Below are positions 44,106 to 53,569 of a stretch of 64,000 nucleotides of DNA, piece after piece. Under the pieces are notes generated by a model. That model was not told where the DNA came from and searched no databases. It worked only from the letters and a program-made list of their open reading frames with translations. Origin of the DNA: Azospirillaceae bacterium (GTDB lineage Bacteria; Pseudomonadota; Alphaproteobacteria; Azospirillales; Azospirillaceae); assembly GCA_028283825.1 (NCBI GenBank), contig JAPWJW010000003.1:372001-436000 (forward strand), given 5' to 3'. A program made the position numbers and the translations under genes. How positions within the stretch are numbered: the first letter of the stretch is position 1; every line of letters begins with the position of its first letter.

Positions 44106-44534
44106 TTATTCCTTGGGTGCGGCAAGCCGCCGCAACGCCAAGTCCAGCGCCGACTTCAACTGGCCGGCGGAATAGGGCTTTTGCACGAAGCCTAAAGGAT
44201 AGGTCAGGCTGGCCCGGGCCATCGTCTGTTCGTCGGTGTAGGCCGACAGGAACACGGAGCGCAGGTTGAATTCGTTCCGGAGTCGCCGCGCGGTGTCGAT
44301 TCCGTCCACCGTGCCCTTCAGGCGAATGTCCATCAGGGCAAGGTTGGGCTGTGATGCGTTGGCCAGCGCGATGGCCTCCGGTTCCGACGCCGCGATGCCG
44401 CAAACGTGATAGCCCAAATCCTCCACCGTCAGGCGGATGCCCAGGGCAACCAGCGCATCATCCTCCACTATCATCAGACGGACCGCAGACTCATCGGAAC
44501 CCTCTGATTCGCGCGAGATTTCTACCTGACTCAT
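44106..44534 (-). CDS. Single-domain response regulator (receiver only)
   Basis: 142 residues, receiver domain only. Acidic pocket E24-D25-D26 (IVEDDALVALG), phosphoacceptor D69 (LALMDIRLKG), S97 (VFLSAYTD) and K119 (GFVQKPYSAGQL). Strongly similar in design to the receiver at 5566-5988, including the DGID/DGVE segment and GFxxKPY. It probably receives phosphate from an HWE/HisKA_2-type kinase encoded elsewhere. The upstream gap to the aminopeptidase gene is 190 bp. Confidence 0.85.
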   Translation of the reverse strand: MSQVEISRESEGSDESAVRLMIVEDDALVALGIRLTVEDLGYHVCGIAASEPEAIALANASQPNLALMDIRLKGTVDGIDTARRLRNEFNLRSVFLSAYTDEQTMARASLTYPLGFVQKPYSAGQLKSALDLALRRLAAPKE

Positions 44535-44724
44535 GGCTCCCCTGATTCCGGTGACATCCCCGCATGCCTCCTGGAGCCGGCCCCAAGGCCGATCTTTTTG
44601 GAAGTTTAGGGGGCGCGGGACCGGCCTTTTCCTACGCCCTGATGCATATCGTACCTACAACATGCGGGCGGTGCCAACAATTCGTCCAGATGACCGATCG
44701 ACCAAATGGCCGATACTTTCAGGA

Positions 44725-47466
44725 TTACTGCATTGGTGCAGGTAGGGGGCCGGCCGGGGTCCGGGCGGGGGATGGCGGGCCGGCGTTTTGGGCGGCGCAG
44801 AGCCGGATGCGCTCCACCGTCTGGTCCACCGCGCGCTCGCCACCCTCCAGGTCGCCGGCCAGCGGACGGAACAGGTGATCCACCTGATCGGCCGCCGCCA
44901 TGGTGCACAGCCCGCCCAGCGGCACCATCAGCGCGCCCAGGGTGGTGGGGGATTCGGCCGCCCGCAGGTGGGCGATATTGTCCTGCACCCAGGACCAGTA
45001 GGCCGGCAGATGGGTGGGTTCGCGGCCCTGTCCCCGCACCAACATGTTGACCTCGTTCAGGTTCAGGACATGCGCGAACACCAGGTTGCGGATCTCGCCC
45101 GCCAGGTCCGGATCGGTGACGCGGTTCAGGGCGTCCACCGCCATTTCCCGCCGTTCCGCATCCGTCGAGGTTTTCAGCAAGGCCAACAGGCCGTCCACAT
45201 AGGGGCGGCCCCGTTCCTGCGCCATGACCGCCATGGCGGTGGCCTCCACCTCCGTCGGCGATGCCTCGCCCGCCGGATTGGGCGCGCCCTCCGACCGCAG
45301 CGCCGTCGCCATCAACTGCGACCGCACATTCGGGTCGCGCAGGTCCAGCGCCATGAAGGCGACCAGCCGGTCGCGTAGCAGGGCGGTGTTTTCTGGCGCC
45401 ACGCGGTCCAGGCGCCCGGGTAGTACGCCGACGCGGTCCATCACCGGCGTCCACGCCCTGAGCAGGGTTTGGCGCAGGGCCGCGCGATCACCGTCCGACG
45501 CGCTGCGGTCCAGCAATTGCTTCAGGTGGGGGAAGGGGCTGCTGGCCACGTCCCAGGCCGGCACCCCGGCGACGCCGATGGCGGCGGCGACGTACAGCGA
45601 CGCGGGCTGGTGGCCGGCCATGACCTCGCCCCACAGGCTTTCCAGCAGGGCCAGCTGTTCCGCCGCCGGTAGCCGGGGCAATTGCCCCAGCAGACGGCGC
45701 CAATGCTCCGCCGTCAGCGCCAGGCGGTAATAACCGCTGCCGCCGGCATTGGGCACCAGCACGGCGGGGCAGGCGGATTGGTGCAGGGGGAAGGTCTGGC
45801 GCGGCCCCGCCACCATCAGGCAGGACGGGGTGCTGCTGCTGCCCGGCCGCACGCAGGCGGGGATGGTCCAGCGCTGCGCTGTTTCGGCTTCCGAGCCCAA
45901 GGGGCGGTAGCGCTGCTGCGTCGCCATGACCTGCAGCCCGGTGCGGGGGCAACTCCACCCCACGGCCAGGCGGGGCACGCCCGGCAGGTTGATGAAGGAT
46001 CGCAGGGCATCGACGATGGCGGCGTCGTGCACCGTGTCGGCCAGCGCGCCAAAAAAGTCGTCCGTCGTGGCGGTGCCATCCAGGTGCCGGCGCAGGTGCG
46101 TGGTCACCGCCTTGCGGAAGGCGGCGGGGCTCACATAAGCCTCCACCATGGCCAGCACGCCCGCCCCCTTGCGGTAGGTGATGTTGTCGAAGGCGGTTTC
46201 GACGTCGCCGGTGGTGACGATGGGCTGGCGGATGGCGCGGGTGCTGGCCAGGGCGTCCAGGTCCATGGCCTCCAGCGCCTCCTGCTCCACCACCCGGGCG
46301 GTCAGCATGCGCGGCTGCCAGCTGTCCACCGCCTTGGGCGCCATCCAGCTGGCGAAGGCCTCGTTCAGCCAGATGTCGTCCCAGCCGGCGGGCGTCACCA
46401 GGTCGCCGAACCATTGGTGGGCCAGTTCATGGGCGTGCAGCACCAGGAAGCGGCGGCGCGCGTCCACCGTGTCGTCCGGCGCCACCAGCAGGCGCTGCTC
46501 GCTGTACAGGATGGCGCCGGCGTTCTCCATGCCCACGGCGTCGAAGTCGGGGGCGGCGATCAGGTCCAGCTTGCCGTAGGCGTAGGGGATGCCGAAATAG
46601 CGTTCCAGCGTCAGGAACAGGCCCGGCGTCACCGACAGGGCGTAGGCCAGTTGCGGCCCCTTGCCGTGGGTGGCCACGCCGCGCACAGGCACCGGCTTGC
46701 GCCGCGCGCCGGACGCCGGGATGGTGGGGCCCTGCACGATGTCCAGCGGGCCCACGGCGAAGGCCAGCAGATATGTCGGCAGCGGCCGGGTCGGGCCGAA
46801 GGTCAGGCGCCGCCGGCCGTCGGCCAGCGTCTGGTCCGCGATGGGCAGGGTATTGGTCACGGCCTCGTCGCCGTGCTTCACCGTCAGCGTAATGTCGTAG
46901 GGCGTCTTGAACCGCGGCTCGTCGAAGCAGGGCCAGGCCTGGCGGGCGCTGATGGCCTCGAACTGGCTGAAGGCATAGTTCAGGCCGGCCTCGCTGACCC
47001 GGTACAGGCCGTCCAGCGACGGGTCGAAGGGGGCGGTGTAGTCGAAGCGCAGGGTCAGGATCTGCGGCGGCAAGGGCCGGTCGAAGCTGAGCCGCGCGAC
47101 GCCCTCGGGTGTCACCTGCTCCCAATTCGCCGGCAGATGCTCGCCCGTGGCCGTCACCACCTCGGACGAGCGCATGTCCAGGCCCTTGCCGTTCAGCCAG
47201 ACATGGTCGGCCGCCTTGGCCAGGTAGATGCGGATTTCCACCTGGCCGGCGAAATCCTCCTGGTCCGGATCGATGCTGAGGTTCAGGCGATAGCGCAGCG
47301 GCCGCGCGGTGTCCGGCAGGCGCAGGCCGGGCACGGTCTCCGCCGCGGTTTCCGCTGGTTTCACAGGCGCGCTTTTGGCGGGTGCCGCCAGCGCCGGGGC
47401 GCACCAACCGGACAGGACGGTCAGCAACGCCAGGATCAGGACGTAAAGGCGGATGGGGCGCGGCAC
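44725..47466 (-). CDS. M1-family zinc aminopeptidase, exported
   Basis: 913 residues. A signal peptide (LYVLILALLTVLSGWCAPALA) precedes an M1 fold. The exopeptidase motif is GMENAG (residues 312-317), and the zinc ligands are H346 and H350 in HELAH, with E369 in WLNEAF. The C-terminal half is the helical ERAP1-like domain. A periplasmic or outer-membrane role in peptide processing is likely from the signal. The gene ends close to the response regulator start and is divergent from the YdcF-like gene. Confidence 0.92.
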   Translation of the reverse strand: MPRPIRLYVLILALLTVLSGWCAPALAAPAKSAPVKPAETAAETVPGLRLPDTARPLRYRLNLSIDPDQEDFAGQVEIRIYLAKAADHVWLNGKGLDMRSSEVVTATGEHLPANWEQVTPEGVARLSFDRPLPPQILTLRFDYTAPFDPSLDGLYRVSEAGLNYAFSQFEAISARQAWPCFDEPRFKTPYDITLTVKHGDEAVTNTLPIADQTLADGRRRLTFGPTRPLPTYLLAFAVGPLDIVQGPTIPASGARRKPVPVRGVATHGKGPQLAYALSVTPGLFLTLERYFGIPYAYGKLDLIAAPDFDAVGMENAGAILYSEQRLLVAPDDTVDARRRFLVLHAHELAHQWFGDLVTPAGWDDIWLNEAFASWMAPKAVDSWQPRMLTARVVEQEALEAMDLDALASTRAIRQPIVTTGDVETAFDNITYRKGAGVLAMVEAYVSPAAFRKAVTTHLRRHLDGTATTDDFFGALADTVHDAAIVDALRSFINLPGVPRLAVGWSCPRTGLQVMATQQRYRPLGSEAETAQRWTIPACVRPGSSSTPSCLMVAGPRQTFPLHQSACPAVLVPNAGGSGYYRLALTAEHWRRLLGQLPRLPAAEQLALLESLWGEVMAGHQPASLYVAAAIGVAGVPAWDVASSPFPHLKQLLDRSASDGDRAALRQTLLRAWTPVMDRVGVLPGRLDRVAPENTALLRDRLVAFMALDLRDPNVRSQLMATALRSEGAPNPAGEASPTEVEATAMAVMAQERGRPYVDGLLALLKTSTDAERREMAVDALNRVTDPDLAGEIRNLVFAHVLNLNEVNMLVRGQGREPTHLPAYWSWVQDNIAHLRAAESPTTLGALMVPLGGLCTMAAADQVDHLFRPLAGDLEGGERAVDQTVERIRLCAAQNAGPPSPARTPAGPLPAPMQ

Positions 47467-47651
47467 GGTGGTTGGCGTTCCTGAGGCGGCCCCGGAAATG
47501 AGGACCCTGATCCGAAATGGCGATGGGCACTATGACCGTGTCCATCCATCGCGCGCAATATCACCTGAGGATGGCGCGAGACACTGGGCGGGCGGGCCCG
47601 GTTTGGGCTACTTCTCTGCTGACACGCGATTGATGGGGAAAGGTTTTCGGC

Positions 47652-48908
47652 ATGCGGTCTTGGATGCGGGCGGCGGTGGTCGCGGTCGGGTTTCTGGGGG
47701 CGGCGCCGATGGCGCTGGCGGCGGGGCCGGTGGCCAAGCCCCTGGTCTACCAGCAGCCGCTGCGCGACAAGCTGTTCTACGGTCTCAGCCTGCTGTCGCG
47801 CGATGCCGAGGCCATGGCCGCCGTGGCCACATCACCGGACCTGCGCCGCCTGGCGGCCGAACGCCAGGCGGCGGCCCGGGCGGCGGTTGCGACCTGCGCC
47901 GAAGACACCGCCTGCTACGTCCGCACCTTCGATTGGTCGGATGAGCAGGTGGCCCAGGCCGCCCAGGCCTTGGGCTTGGCGCTGAAGGCCCATCCGGCGG
48001 CGGCCGCGCGCCTGGCCGCGGCCCTGGACGCCAGCGGGTTGTACCCGGCCGAGCCAGGGACAAGCGACGACGTGCTGGTGCGCGCCTGGACCCGGTCGGC
48101 GGCGGTGGCCCACCACATCCTGGCGGTCTACGGCTCAGGGGAGAAGCCGCGTGGCCCCGCCATCGACGGCCCGGCCTATGACGTGGCTACCCCCGCCTAC
48201 GGCACGCTGGTGAAATCCACGGCGTCCGTGCTGGCGGATGGCCTGCAGGACGGCGGGCCGTTCTTCGAACCCACCGAGGTCTTCGCCCTGTTGCTGCTGC
48301 AGATCAACCGCCGGGACGAGGCCGGGCGGCTGGAACCGCTAGAGGCGGGGGAGAACAAGGCCGCCGTGGCGCGCATCAAGTCCATCGCCTGGGCCAAATA
48401 TCCCTACACCGCCTTGGTCGTGCCCGGCTATGGGCCGGAGACGGCGGGCGTGCCGCTGTCGGCCCCGGGGCTGTTGCGGGTGCAACTGGCGGCCAAGCGG
48501 TTCCATGAGGGCAAGGCGCCGGTCATCATCGTCAGCGGCGGCTATGTCCATCCCAACCAGACGCCGTATAACGAGGCGCTGGAGATGAAGAAGGCCCTGG
48601 TCCAGGACTATGGCGTGCCGGCCGACGCCATCCTGGTGGAACCGCACGCCCGCCACACCACCACCAACGTGCGCAACGCCGACCGGTTGATCTATCGTTA
48701 TGGCATGCCCATGGACCGTAAGGCCCTGATCGTCACCGACATGAGCCAGAGCGGCTATATCACCGAGGACCGCTTCGCCACCCGCAACCAGGAGGATCAG
48801 GGCGCCATCCCCTTCACCGCGCTGGAACGGGTGTCGCCCTTCGACGTGGCCTACCTGCCCACCCTGTCGGCTCTGAAGCTGGACGCGGGTGACCCGCTGG
48901 ATCCCTGA
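47652..48908 (+). CDS. YdcF/ElyC-like DUF218 protein, exported
   Basis: 418 residues. The N-terminus is a signal peptide (MRAAVVAVGFLGAAPMALA). A helical region of about 220 residues is followed by a DUF218 core (ALVVPGYGPE, KRFHEGKAPVIIVSGGYVHP, AILVEPHARHTTTNVRNADRL). DUF218 proteins such as SanA and ElyC act in envelope integrity, but here the domain appears to be fully periplasmic with an N-terminal extension, so function may differ. ATG 47652 begins the signal peptide; MRSWMR offers a second ATG. Confidence 0.8.
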   Translation: MRSWMRAAVVAVGFLGAAPMALAAGPVAKPLVYQQPLRDKLFYGLSLLSRDAEAMAAVATSPDLRRLAAERQAAARAAVATCAEDTACYVRTFDWSDEQVAQAAQALGLALKAHPAAAARLAAALDASGLYPAEPGTSDDVLVRAWTRSAAVAHHILAVYGSGEKPRGPAIDGPAYDVATPAYGTLVKSTASVLADGLQDGGPFFEPTEVFALLLLQINRRDEAGRLEPLEAGENKAAVARIKSIAWAKYPYTALVVPGYGPETAGVPLSAPGLLRVQLAAKRFHEGKAPVIIVSGGYVHPNQTPYNEALEMKKALVQDYGVPADAILVEPHARHTTTNVRNADRLIYRYGMPMDRKALIVTDMSQSGYITEDRFATRNQEDQGAIPFTALERVSPFDVAYLPTLSALKLDAGDPLDP

Positions 48909-49031
48909 ACGCCGTTCCGCGCGCGGCTGCCTTGCTGTCCATGCGCTGGCTGGTTTTGTTTCGCCGGCTATGCTGCGTCGCGCAATTAAACTGCGCCGGC
49001 GCGTCTGCCTGCGATCGAAAAGGAACAGAGA

Positions 49032-49424
49032 ATGGGACGGCAAAAGGTTGAAGTGGCCTCCGCCTGGGGTGAGGCCATCGGCTATTCACGCGCGGTGAAG
49101 GCCGGCGACCTGATCTTCGTGTCGGGCACCACCGCCAGCGGCGGTCCGGATGGCAAGGCCTTCGCCCAGGGTGATGCCGGCGGCCAGGCCAAGGTGATCC
49201 TGGAGCGCATCGTGGCCGCCCTGGCCGAACTGGGTGCCGGGCCGGAACATGTGGTCGAGACCCGCATCTATCTGACGGACATGGCCACCTGGCAGGATGT
49301 GGGCCGCGCCCACGGCGCCGTCTTCGGCACCGCCCGGCCTGCCACCACCATCGTGCAGGTGGGCCCGCTGATCTCCCCCGACCTGCTGGTCGAAATCTCC
49401 GCCACCGCATCGTTGGCGGAGTGA
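49032..49424 (+). CDS. RidA-family protein
   Basis: 130 residues, YjgF/YER057c/UK114 fold. Landmarks: SRAVKAGDLIFVSGTTA, GGQAKVILERIVAALAELGAG, ETRIYLTDMATWQDVG, ARPATTIVQV (the Arg involved in substrate binding) and LVEISATASL. RidA proteins hydrolyse reactive enamine/imine intermediates from PLP enzymes; the PATT variant suggests a Rid subgroup other than classical RidA. AAAGGAAC lies ahead of the ATG. Confidence 0.9.
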   Translation: MGRQKVEVASAWGEAIGYSRAVKAGDLIFVSGTTASGGPDGKAFAQGDAGGQAKVILERIVAALAELGAGPEHVVETRIYLTDMATWQDVGRAHGAVFGTARPATTIVQVGPLISPDLLVEISATASLAE

Positions 49425-49430
49425 GCTGAG

Positions 49431-49463
49431 AACGCCCGGTTCTGACGGACCGGGCGTTTCGCC
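49431..49463 (+). terminator. Terminator after the RidA-family gene
   Basis: A perfect 10-bp stem AACGCCCGGT/ACCGGGCGTT with an 8-nt loop, followed by TTCGCC. It starts 7 bp after the stop codon. Confidence 0.8.
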
Positions 49464-49542
49464 TTGTACGCCGGTCTGGACAACCGTCCCCGTCACCACC
49501 GATAGTTGGGCCATAAGAAAGAAAATCTGGGAGGCCCGCCCC

Positions 49543-51771
49543 GTGACTGGTACCGAAACCGTCGCCCACCGCATCTGCCCCCTGTGCGAGGCGTGCTGCG
49601 GCTTGGAGATCACGCTGGTGGACGGCGCCGTCACCCGCATCCGGGGGCATGACGCCGATGTGTTCAGCCATGGCTATATCTGCCCCAAAGGGGTGGCGCT
49701 CAAGGATTTGCACGAGGATCCGGACCGGCTGCGCACGCCGCTGATCAAGCGTGACGGCCGCTTCGTCGAAGCGACGTACGGGGAAGCGTTCGCCGAGATC
49801 GAGCGGCGGCTGAGGCGCCTACTGGAAATCCACGGCCGCGACGCGGCGGCGACCTACATCGGCAACCCCGCCGCCCACAAGATGGGCCTGCTGCTCTACA
49901 CGCCCCTGCTGAGCCGGGCGCTGGGCACGCGCAACATCTACTCCGCCTCCACCCTGGACCAGATGCCCAAGCAGTTGTCCAGTGGCCTGATGTTCGGCCA
50001 TTGGCTGAGCATTCCCGTGCCGGATATCGAGCGCACCAAGCTCATGGTCATCCTTGGCGGCAACCCCATGGCGTCCAACGGCAGCCTGTGGACGGTGCCG
50101 GACTTCCGCGGCAAGGTCCAGGATTTGAAGGCGCGTGGCGGCCGGCTGGTGGTGATCGACCCCCGGCGGACGGAAACGGCCATGCTGGCCGACGCGCATC
50201 ACTTCATCCGTCCGGGCAGCGATGTCTTCCTGCTGGCGGCCCTGGTGCACACGCTGTTCGGTGAGCAACTGGTGCGGCTGGGCCGCCTGGCCGACCACGT
50301 GGCGGGGTTGGAGGAACTGCGCGCGGCCGTGGCACCCTTCACGCCCGAGCGGGCCGCCGCCCATACCGCCATCCCGGCCGAGACCATCCGGAGGCTGGCG
50401 CGCGACCTGGCGGGCACGGCCCCGGCGGTGCTGTACGGCCGCATCGGCACCTGCACCCAGGCCTTCGGCACGCTGGCCAGTTGGCTGGTGGACGCCGTCA
50501 ACATCCTGACCGGCAATCTGGACGCGCCCGGCGGCGCCCTGTTCCCCAAGGCCGCCGCCTTCGCCGCCAACACGGTGGGGGCGGGGGGCAAAGGCCGGGG
50601 CGTACCCTTGGGCCGCCGCCACTCTCGCGTGTCGAACGCGCCCGAGGTGTATGGCGAGCTGCCCGTGGGCTGCCTGGCGGAGGAGATCGAGACGCCGGGC
50701 CAGGGTCAGGTGCGGGCCCTGTTCACCGTGGCCGGCAATCCCGTGCTCTCCTCCCCCAACGGGGATCGCCTGGCCCGGGCGCTGGATCAGTTGGACCTGA
50801 TGGTCAGTGTCGATATCTATCTGAATGAGACGACGCGCCACGCCGACGTCATCCTGCCCGGCGTGTCGCCCTTCCAGGACAGCCACTACGACGTGGCCTT
50901 TCCCCAGCTGTCCTATCGCAACCATGCCCGCTACAGCGGGCCGCTGCTGCCCCGGCCGGACGGCATCATGGCGGAATGGCAGGTGCTGCTGAAGCTGGCG
51001 GCCATCGCCGAGGGCAAGGGGGCGCATGCCGATCCGGCCGCCCTGGATGATGCCATGGTGACGGCGGAGGTGGGGCGCTGGGCGGGGGAGAACACTGCCG
51101 CCGTCCTGGCCGCCGTGTCGCGCTGGACCGGACCGGAACGCCTGTTGGACTTGGCCCTGCGCGGCGGACCCTACGGCGACGGCTTCGGCCGTAGGCCGGA
51201 GGGACTGACCCTCGCCAAGGTGAAGGACAGCGTGGGTGGCATCGACCTGGGTGCCCTGCAACCCCGCATACCGGAGGTGCTGCGCACCCCCAGCGGCTGT
51301 ATCGAGCTGGCGCCCGGGATCCTGGTGGCGGACCTGGCCCGCGCCGTGGTGCAGTTGGAACAGCCGGCGCCGGAACTGGTGATCATCGGCCGGCGCGACC
51401 TGCGTTCCAACAACAGCTGGATGCACAACCTGCCCGTCCTGGCCAAGGGACCGTTCCGCTGCACCCTGCTGGTGCACCCGGATGACGCCCGTCGCCACGG
51501 CGTCGTTCATGGCGGCTGTGCCCGCCTGTCCCGCGCCGACCGGGCCATCGAGGTGCAGGTGGCCGTCAGCGCCGACATGATGCCCGGTGTCGTCAGCCTG
51601 CCCCACGGCTGGGGGCACGACACCGACGGTGCCCGTCTTGGTCTGGCCAGCCAGCGCCCCGGCGCCAACCTGAACGCCCTGCTGGACGAAAACCTGCGCG
51701 ATCCGCTGTCCGGCAATGCCGTGCTGAGCGGCGTGCCGGTGACGCTGGCAGCCACAGTGGCCTATCAGTAA
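49543..51771 (+). CDS. Molybdopterin (bis-MGD) oxidoreductase, FdhA/NarB-like
   Basis: 742 residues. The N-terminal [4Fe-4S] site is ICPLCEACCG (C12, C15, C18 or C19) plus C47 in HGYICPKG. The molybdopterin domains follow (VILGGNPMASNG, VIDPRRTETAMLADAHHFIRPG, and a C-terminal dinucleotide-binding domain NNSWMHNLPVL...HGWGHD). Where many relatives have a Cys/Sec metal ligand, SASTLDQMPKQLSSG shows Ser146-Ser147, so a serine ligand is possible; alignment would be needed. No signal peptide, so cytoplasmic. The start is GTG after a strong GGAGG. No redox partner subunit is adjacent; substrate unknown. Confidence 0.85.
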   Translation: MTGTETVAHRICPLCEACCGLEITLVDGAVTRIRGHDADVFSHGYICPKGVALKDLHEDPDRLRTPLIKRDGRFVEATYGEAFAEIERRLRRLLEIHGRDAAATYIGNPAAHKMGLLLYTPLLSRALGTRNIYSASTLDQMPKQLSSGLMFGHWLSIPVPDIERTKLMVILGGNPMASNGSLWTVPDFRGKVQDLKARGGRLVVIDPRRTETAMLADAHHFIRPGSDVFLLAALVHTLFGEQLVRLGRLADHVAGLEELRAAVAPFTPERAAAHTAIPAETIRRLARDLAGTAPAVLYGRIGTCTQAFGTLASWLVDAVNILTGNLDAPGGALFPKAAAFAANTVGAGGKGRGVPLGRRHSRVSNAPEVYGELPVGCLAEEIETPGQGQVRALFTVAGNPVLSSPNGDRLARALDQLDLMVSVDIYLNETTRHADVILPGVSPFQDSHYDVAFPQLSYRNHARYSGPLLPRPDGIMAEWQVLLKLAAIAEGKGAHADPAALDDAMVTAEVGRWAGENTAAVLAAVSRWTGPERLLDLALRGGPYGDGFGRRPEGLTLAKVKDSVGGIDLGALQPRIPEVLRTPSGCIELAPGILVADLARAVVQLEQPAPELVIIGRRDLRSNNSWMHNLPVLAKGPFRCTLLVHPDDARRHGVVHGGCARLSRADRAIEVQVAVSADMMPGVVSLPHGWGHDTDGARLGLASQRPGANLNALLDENLRDPLSGNAVLSGVPVTLAATVAYQ

Positions 51772-51805
51772 TTCGCCCCGGCAACGCAATTACATTGCCA
51801 TTTCA

Positions 51806-52204
51806 TCACCAGTGCCCCTTCCGCCGGTTCCAGGCGTACAGCACGTCGGCGAAGCGGTCGTAGGCCAGGCGGGTCAGCGGGCGCAGGGCCCACGAGCCCA
51901 GCAGGGCGGCCAGCCAGGCATCGCCCGGCGTGCGGCGCCAGATGGCGATGGCGCAATCGGCACCGGTGTAAAGGTGGCCGTCCGCGTCCAGGCCGTGCAG
52001 GCGGCGGCGGATGTCTTCCAGGCTGGCGCCGTAGCGGCTGAGCGCGTCCGGCTCCAGGTTGATGTCGCGGAACTCGATCAGGCCGGCGCGGGCCGCCCGC
52101 ACCAGCCGGTTGTTCTGCCAGTCGATGCCGGCGTTACAGACGGGGCACTTGGTGTTGTACCAGACGGTCAGTCGCGGCAAGGGCGGGTGGGGTTCGGGCG
52201 CCAA
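51806..52204 (-). CDS. DCC-family thiol-disulfide oxidoreductase-like protein (DUF393)
   Basis: 132 residues with the family hallmark CPVC (C20, C23) in VWYNTKCPVCNAG and the downstream RDINLEPDALSRYGAS segment. A hydrophobic stretch (AWLAALLGSWALRPL) lies near the C-terminus. Members are predicted thioredoxin-like proteins without firm biochemical roles. It is convergent with the molybdopterin enzyme (34-bp gap) and divergent from the LysE exporter. Confidence 0.88.
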   Translation of the reverse strand: MAPEPHPPLPRLTVWYNTKCPVCNAGIDWQNNRLVRAARAGLIEFRDINLEPDALSRYGASLEDIRRRLHGLDADGHLYTGADCAIAIWRRTPGDAWLAALLGSWALRPLTRLAYDRFADVLYAWNRRKGHW

Positions 52205-52316
52205 GGGCTGGCCTCGTCATCTGCGTGTTTGATGACACTATAGCGGGCGGTGGCCATGCCCGTGAAAGTCTGGAAAGATTGGGCCGCCATCTTATTCCCG
52301 CCGGGACGATCGCCCC

Positions 52317-52943
52317 ATGATCCCTTATGAGACCCTGCTGACCTTCATCACCGCGTCGGCCGTGCTGGCCTTCGTGCCGGGGCCGGACAATCTGTTCGTG
52401 CTGACCCTATCGGCGGCGCGCGGCTGGCGCACGGGTGTCGCCGTGACCCTGGGCCTGTGCAGCGGCCTGGTGGTGCACACCACCGCCGTGGCGCTGGGCG
52501 TGGCGGTGATCTTCCAGCAATCGCAGATGGCTTTCACCGTGCTGAAGGCGGTGGGGGCGGCCTATCTGCTGTACCTGGCCTACAAATCCTTCCGCGCGGC
52601 GCCGGAAAGCCTGGGGGCGGCCAAGGCGGGGGCGGACCGGTATTCCAGGCTGTACGCCCGCGGCATCGTCATGAACGTGACCAACCCCAAGGTGGCCATC
52701 TTCTTCCTGGCCTTCCTGCCACAGTTCACCGCACCAGAGCGTGGCGGCTTCGTGGCCCAGATCTTCCTGTTGGGGGCGGTGTTCGTGGCCATCGCCTTCG
52801 TCTGTTTTTCCAGCATCGCCGTACTGGCCGGTGGCCTCAACCGCTGGCTGGCGCGGTCCAGCGGCGCGCAGACCGTCCTCAACCGCGTGGCCGCATTGGT
52901 GTTCGTCGGCCTGGCCGTCAAGCTGGCGACGGCCCAGCGCTAG
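52317..52943 (+). CDS. LysE/RhtB-family amino-acid exporter
   Basis: 208 residues with about six membrane segments. LysE signature region: FVPGPDNLFVLTLSAARGWRTGV with the following LGLCSGLVVHTT, and NPKVAIFFLAFLPQF in the second half. It exports amino acids or derivatives across the inner membrane; the substrate is unknown. A small gene follows 23 bp later on the same strand. Confidence 0.92.
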   Translation: MIPYETLLTFITASAVLAFVPGPDNLFVLTLSAARGWRTGVAVTLGLCSGLVVHTTAVALGVAVIFQQSQMAFTVLKAVGAAYLLYLAYKSFRAAPESLGAAKAGADRYSRLYARGIVMNVTNPKVAIFFLAFLPQFTAPERGGFVAQIFLLGAVFVAIAFVCFSSIAVLAGGLNRWLARSSGAQTVLNRVAALVFVGLAVKLATAQR

Positions 52944-52966
52944 GTATCGTCAAGAATGGGGGGATC

Positions 52967-53569
52967 ATGGGCCTGGAAGCGATCTGCTCATGTGTTTCCC
53001 CCGAGGGCGGCGGGGAGGTGAAGGCCCTGCTGGAAAGCCGCGAATTGATCTTGCGGGGTGCCGTCCGGCGGACCATTCCGCTGGCCACCGTCGAGGCGGT
53101 CAGGGTTGAGGGCGACGATCTGGCATTCGCCACGCCGCACGGTCCGGTCACGCTGACCCTGGGGGCGGAACAGGCGGCGCGCTGGGCGCGCAAGATGACC
53201 ATGCCGCCGCCCAGCCTGGCGCAGAAGCTGGGCGTGGGGCCGGCGACGCCAGCGCTGGTCTTGGGGCCGCTCGACGATCCGGCTTTGACGGAAGCGGTGG
53301 CCGGCGCCATGGCAACCACGCCGGCGGTGGCGCGGATGCTGGTGGCTGTGGTGGCGGGCGAGGGGGACCTTGAGCGCGCGGTCGCCGCCCACCGCGACTT
53401 GGTCGCCGGCGCACCCCTGTGGGTGGTGCACGGCAAGGGGCCGAAGGCGGCCTTCGGCGAAGGGCCGGTGCGGGTCTGGATGCGGGCGGCCGGGTTCAAG
53501 GACACCAAGGTGTCCGCCGTGTCCAACACCCTGTCGGCGACGCGCTACGGTCGGGTGGCGGACAGATAG
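52967..53569 (+). CDS. Conserved hypothetical protein with a DUF3052-like C-terminus
   Basis: 200 residues, soluble. The first 75 or so residues form a small beta-rich part (RELILRGAVRRTIPLATVEAV). The rest resembles DUF3052-type proteins (SLAQKLGVGPATPALVLGP, APLWVVHGKGPKA, RAAGFKDTKVSAVSNTLSATRYG). Function unknown. The frame runs upstream through lysE, but the ATG at 52967 with GGGGG ahead is the plausible start. The last 25 bp overlap the convergent AraC gene. Confidence 0.72.
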   Translation: MGLEAICSCVSPEGGGEVKALLESRELILRGAVRRTIPLATVEAVRVEGDDLAFATPHGPVTLTLGAEQAARWARKMTMPPPSLAQKLGVGPATPALVLGPLDDPALTEAVAGAMATTPAVARMLVAVVAGEGDLERAVAAHRDLVAGAPLWVVHGKGPKAAFGEGPVRVWMRAAGFKDTKVSAVSNTLSATRYGRVADR